Origin: Promethearchaeota archaeon
GTDB lineage: Archaea > Asgardarchaeota > Thorarchaeia > Thorarchaeales > Thorarchaeaceae
Direction of reading: 5' to 3'
Assembly: GCA_014728035.1 (NCBI GenBank)
Contig: WJMJ01000148.1
Location: 62,001 to 126,000 of the forward strand
DNA: 64,000 nucleotides
The first letter of the stretch is position 1. Every line of letters begins with the position of its first letter. The position numbers and the translations under genes are program-made. Below the pieces are notes generated by a model. The model was not told where the DNA came from and did not search any database. It was given only the letters and a program-made list of their open reading frames with translations. Shown in pieces: positions 61,557 to 64,000 of the stretch.

Positions 61557-64000
61557 ATGGTAATTCAAGTACTACTTGTAGATGATGATTCGGATTTTCT
61601 AGAACTTACAAAAACTAATCTGGAAAAAATTTCTTCGGATCTTGAAATAACTACATGTACTACTGTTGATATTGGATTGGAACTTGTGCATTCGCAATAT
61701 TTTGATTGTGTAGTGTCGGATTTCCAGATGCCCGAAAAGGACGGCCTTGAATTCTTACAAGAATTGAGAGAGAAAGATATCAAAATCCCTTTCATAATCT
61801 TTACTGGACGAAGCAGAGAAGAAGTTGCCATCAAAGCACTAAATTTAGGAGCTTCTCAATATTTAACAAAAGGTGCTGATATCAAGAGTCAATTTCATCA
61901 ATTGGAACATTCCATTAAACAATTAGTCCAACATAAAAGAACTGAGGAAAAATATGCAAAGCGAGAAGAAGAACTACATGAGTTTCTGAACAACACGCAT
62001 ATCGGGATAGAAATTATTGCTGAGGAGTCTAGTACTATTCTCTATGCTAATCATGGGATGGAAATTATCACTGGATATTCCCCTTCAGAATTAATAGAAT
62101 TAACATTTGAAGAGCAAATAAAAATTATACATCCTGAAGATAGAGAATTTCTTAGGAAAACAATCTTACAGCGAACCAAGGGTGAAAAGTCTCCGCCATA
62201 TTACGAGATAAGATTAATACGAAAAAACGAAGAAACAATCTGGGTTGCTATTACAACAATTCCAATTCAGTACAAGGGAAAATCAGCAATTCAGGTTGTG
62301 TTTCTAGATATTTCTCAACAAACATCAGGACAAGTTACTAGAACCAAAACAAAAGACAGAGTGATACTTGAAAAAATTAAAACTGGACTTTACATCTACG
62401 AACTTCGTGATGACGATCAGCTTGTCTTAATTGATGGAAATAATGCTGCCGGAGATATTACAGGAATATATCCTTCAGAATTCTTGGATGAGGAATTTCG
62501 TGAGATATGGCCAGAAACTGAAGAAGTTGGATTCTATCAGGCTATGATTAACGTGGTTAAAACTCACGAACCATATGAATCAGAGAGTTATGATTATCAG
62601 GACAATAGGGTTCAGGGATGCTATCGTATTTTTGCATTTTATATACCACCTAAAATTCTCTGTGTTAGCTTCACAGATGTTACAGATCTGAAACAAATTC
62701 AAGAAGAATTGGAGAAAAATGAACGTATTCTCGAAGCATTGTTTAAGATAACTAAACATCTCAACGAAACCTGTTTTTCCTTTACTGAACGAATGGAGAA
62801 TGTTATTGAAAAGATAACTAAATCATTGCCAGAATATATGAATCCATCTTTGGAAATTACAATTGATTCTCAGAAATGGGGTAATTCTACAGAAGCCATG
62901 GAATGCATTCAGCAGTATCCAATCAAAATTTTTGAAAAAGTAAGAGGAAATATGTCTCTTCATATCCCAAGAAAAATTGTTTCTGAAGTATCCCTATCAG
63001 AAGAAGATGATTCTATGCTCAAAACTATCGTTGAACAGATAGGACAAACTCTTGCAAAACAAGAAACTAGAGCGGCTTTAGCTGAAGGAGAGAGAAAATA
63101 CAGAACAGTTGTACAATCCATGGCAGATTTGGTTCTTGTATTTGACAGTGAAAACAGACATCTTGAATATTTTCCGACAGACTCTGAATTAATCTTAACC
63201 GAACCAGAAGAATTTCTTGGTAAAACAATCAGTGAAGTATTACCTGAGGAAATTGCCAAGGAATATGAGACCCGAGTTAAGCAAGCACGTGAAGGAAGAA
63301 AAAATATTGACTTCGAGTATTACTCAATTAATCGAAGAGGGAAGGGAAGGTGGTTTCATGCGCTATTTACAAAACATGAGATAGAGGGTCAAGTACTCGT
63401 AGTAGTTAGAGAGATTAGCGAGAGAAAGAAACAAGAACAACTCGTTAAGAAACAGAAAACTGAACTAAGTAAGTTTGCTCATAGAATGCGGCATGATATA
63501 GTTGGAGTATTAAGTAATATCTATGGATTTTTGGAGCTAATACGAAATGGTGAGATCGAACACATTGATTCTATCGAAAGATTAGTTGGTAGGTCGGAAA
63601 AGATACTTGAAAAATCGATAATTCTGGCAGATGCGGGGTTAATAATTGGGGAGAAAGAAGAAGTAGATTTTGAAACACTTATCAAGGATATAGCTAGTGA
63701 AGTTGTTCCGAAAACGATTCATGTTGAAGTAGAATGCATACCACATGTATATGGAGACCAAGAGAAATTAGCTCAAGTTACAATAAATATTTTGAGAAAT
63801 GCTGTAACACATGGAGAACCATCCAGAATATTCATCTTTCAAGAAATAGTAGATGGAAGACATGTTATCCGCTTTTGCAATGATGGAAAAGAGATACCCC
63901 CTCAAGAAATTATCAGGATTAAGGAGTTTGAAACAGCTTCGAAGCTACATGGAATAGGCCTTACAATCGTACAACGCATAATCGAAGCTCACAGATGGCA
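61557..64000 (+). CDS. Hybrid REC-PAS sensor histidine kinase, 3' partial
   Basis: The frame from this ATG has no stop before the window ends; 814 residues are visible. In order they are: a receiver domain (VLLVDDDSDF, phosphoacceptor Asp in CVVSDFQMPEKDG, Thr in FTGRS, Lys in LTKGAD) over 1-125; a PAS over about 135-255 (HPEDREFL); a PAS-like segment over about 265-385; a GAF-like region over about 390-500; a PAS over about 505-620; a phosphoacceptor box FAHRMRHDIVGVLSNI near 640; and an ATPase with NILRNAVTHG and a G2 box KLHGIGLTIVQRII at the cut. Two His are possible acceptors. It is cytosolic. AAGGG precedes the start. Confidence 0.92.
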   Translation, partial: MVIQVLLVDDDSDFLELTKTNLEKISSDLEITTCTTVDIGLELVHSQYFDCVVSDFQMPEKDGLEFLQELREKDIKIPFIIFTGRSREEVAIKALNLGASQYLTKGADIKSQFHQLEHSIKQLVQHKRTEEKYAKREEELHEFLNNTHIGIEIIAEESSTILYANHGMEIITGYSPSELIELTFEEQIKIIHPEDREFLRKTILQRTKGEKSPPYYEIRLIRKNEETIWVAITTIPIQYKGKSAIQVVFLDISQQTSGQVTRTKTKDRVILEKIKTGLYIYELRDDDQLVLIDGNNAAGDITGIYPSEFLDEEFREIWPETEEVGFYQAMINVVKTHEPYESESYDYQDNRVQGCYRIFAFYIPPKILCVSFTDVTDLKQIQEELEKNERILEALFKITKHLNETCFSFTERMENVIEKITKSLPEYMNPSLEITIDSQKWGNSTEAMECIQQYPIKIFEKVRGNMSLHIPRKIVSEVSLSEEDDSMLKTIVEQIGQTLAKQETRAALAEGERKYRTVVQSMADLVLVFDSENRHLEYFPTDSELILTEPEEFLGKTISEVLPEEIAKEYETRVKQAREGRKNIDFEYYSINRRGKGRWFHALFTKHEIEGQVLVVVREISERKKQEQLVKKQKTELSKFAHRMRHDIVGVLSNIYGFLELIRNGEIEHIDSIERLVGRSEKILEKSIILADAGLIIGEKEEVDFETLIKDIASEVVPKTIHVEVECIPHVYGDQEKLAQVTINILRNAVTHGEPSRIFIFQEIVDGRHVIRFCNDGKEIPPQEIIRIKEFETASKLHGIGLTIVQRIIEAHRW

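Noticed and set aside
1..64000. CRISPR arrays, prophage or conjugative elements
   Set aside because: No spaced direct repeats, integrase, transposase, capsid or relaxase gene is seen on either strand.

Overview
The window reads as a piece of an AT-rich archaeal chromosome, most probably from an Asgard archaeon (Thorarchaeia-like, which is my inference). The evidence is two Ras/Rab-type small GTPases beside longin- and winged-helix-like proteins, promoters with TATA boxes close to start codons, archaeal winged-helix regulators fused to membrane helices, a tungsten-type aldehyde ferredoxin oxidoreductase, and four giant surface proteins with beta-helix, Ig-like and Thr-rich parts and a C-terminal membrane anchor. 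I found no rRNA, tRNA or CRISPR array. Both ends cut through genes.

Layout. 1-5.6 kb: end of a membrane-anchored secreted protein, a GAF histidine kinase, and three paralogs of an unrecognised family, two of them behind the same promoter sequence. 5.7-8.6 kb: regulator, ABC ATPase and permease operon. 8.8-14.7 kb: kinase-like phosphotransferase, coiled-coil protein, HAD hydrolase, a vapBC pair with a decayed duplicate vapB and a duplicated asparaginase 3' end, the asparaginase, and an OB-fold protein. 14.9-29.7 kb: lamin-tail/metalloprotease protein, two MFS carriers, a HEPN/MNT toxin-antitoxin pair and three beta-helix surface proteins. 29.9-41.5 kb: S9, M3 and M28 peptidases, a zinc-ribbon/PH-like pair and a fourth beta-helix protein. 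41.7-46.5 kb: flavodoxin-ferredoxin protein divergent from a MarR regulator, and a PadR/Cys-rich pair divergent from an aldehyde oxidoreductase operon with two MoaD-like proteins. 47-56 kb: TPR protein, redox proteins, thioredoxin, DMT carrier, M32 carboxypeptidase and TldD/TldE. 56.4-60.4 kb: a GTPase cluster with an apparent structured RNA. 60.6-64 kb: radical SAM protein and a large REC-PAS-kinase that runs off the end.

How it fits together. Many peptidases (S9, M3, M28, M32, TldD/E, a secreted HEXXH protein, isoaspartyl peptidase) together with carriers and aldehyde ferredoxin oxidoreductase suggest a peptide-fermenting heterotroph. Flavodoxin-ferredoxin, thioredoxin and Cys-rich proteins would handle electrons.

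The most unusual items are: a 190-bp structured repeat present four times, one copy of which supplies the end of a gene; a structured RNA-like locus inside the small-GTPase cluster; the GTPase cluster itself; and the three-paralog family. A vapB relic aligns without gaps to its intact neighbour and carries one in-frame stop.
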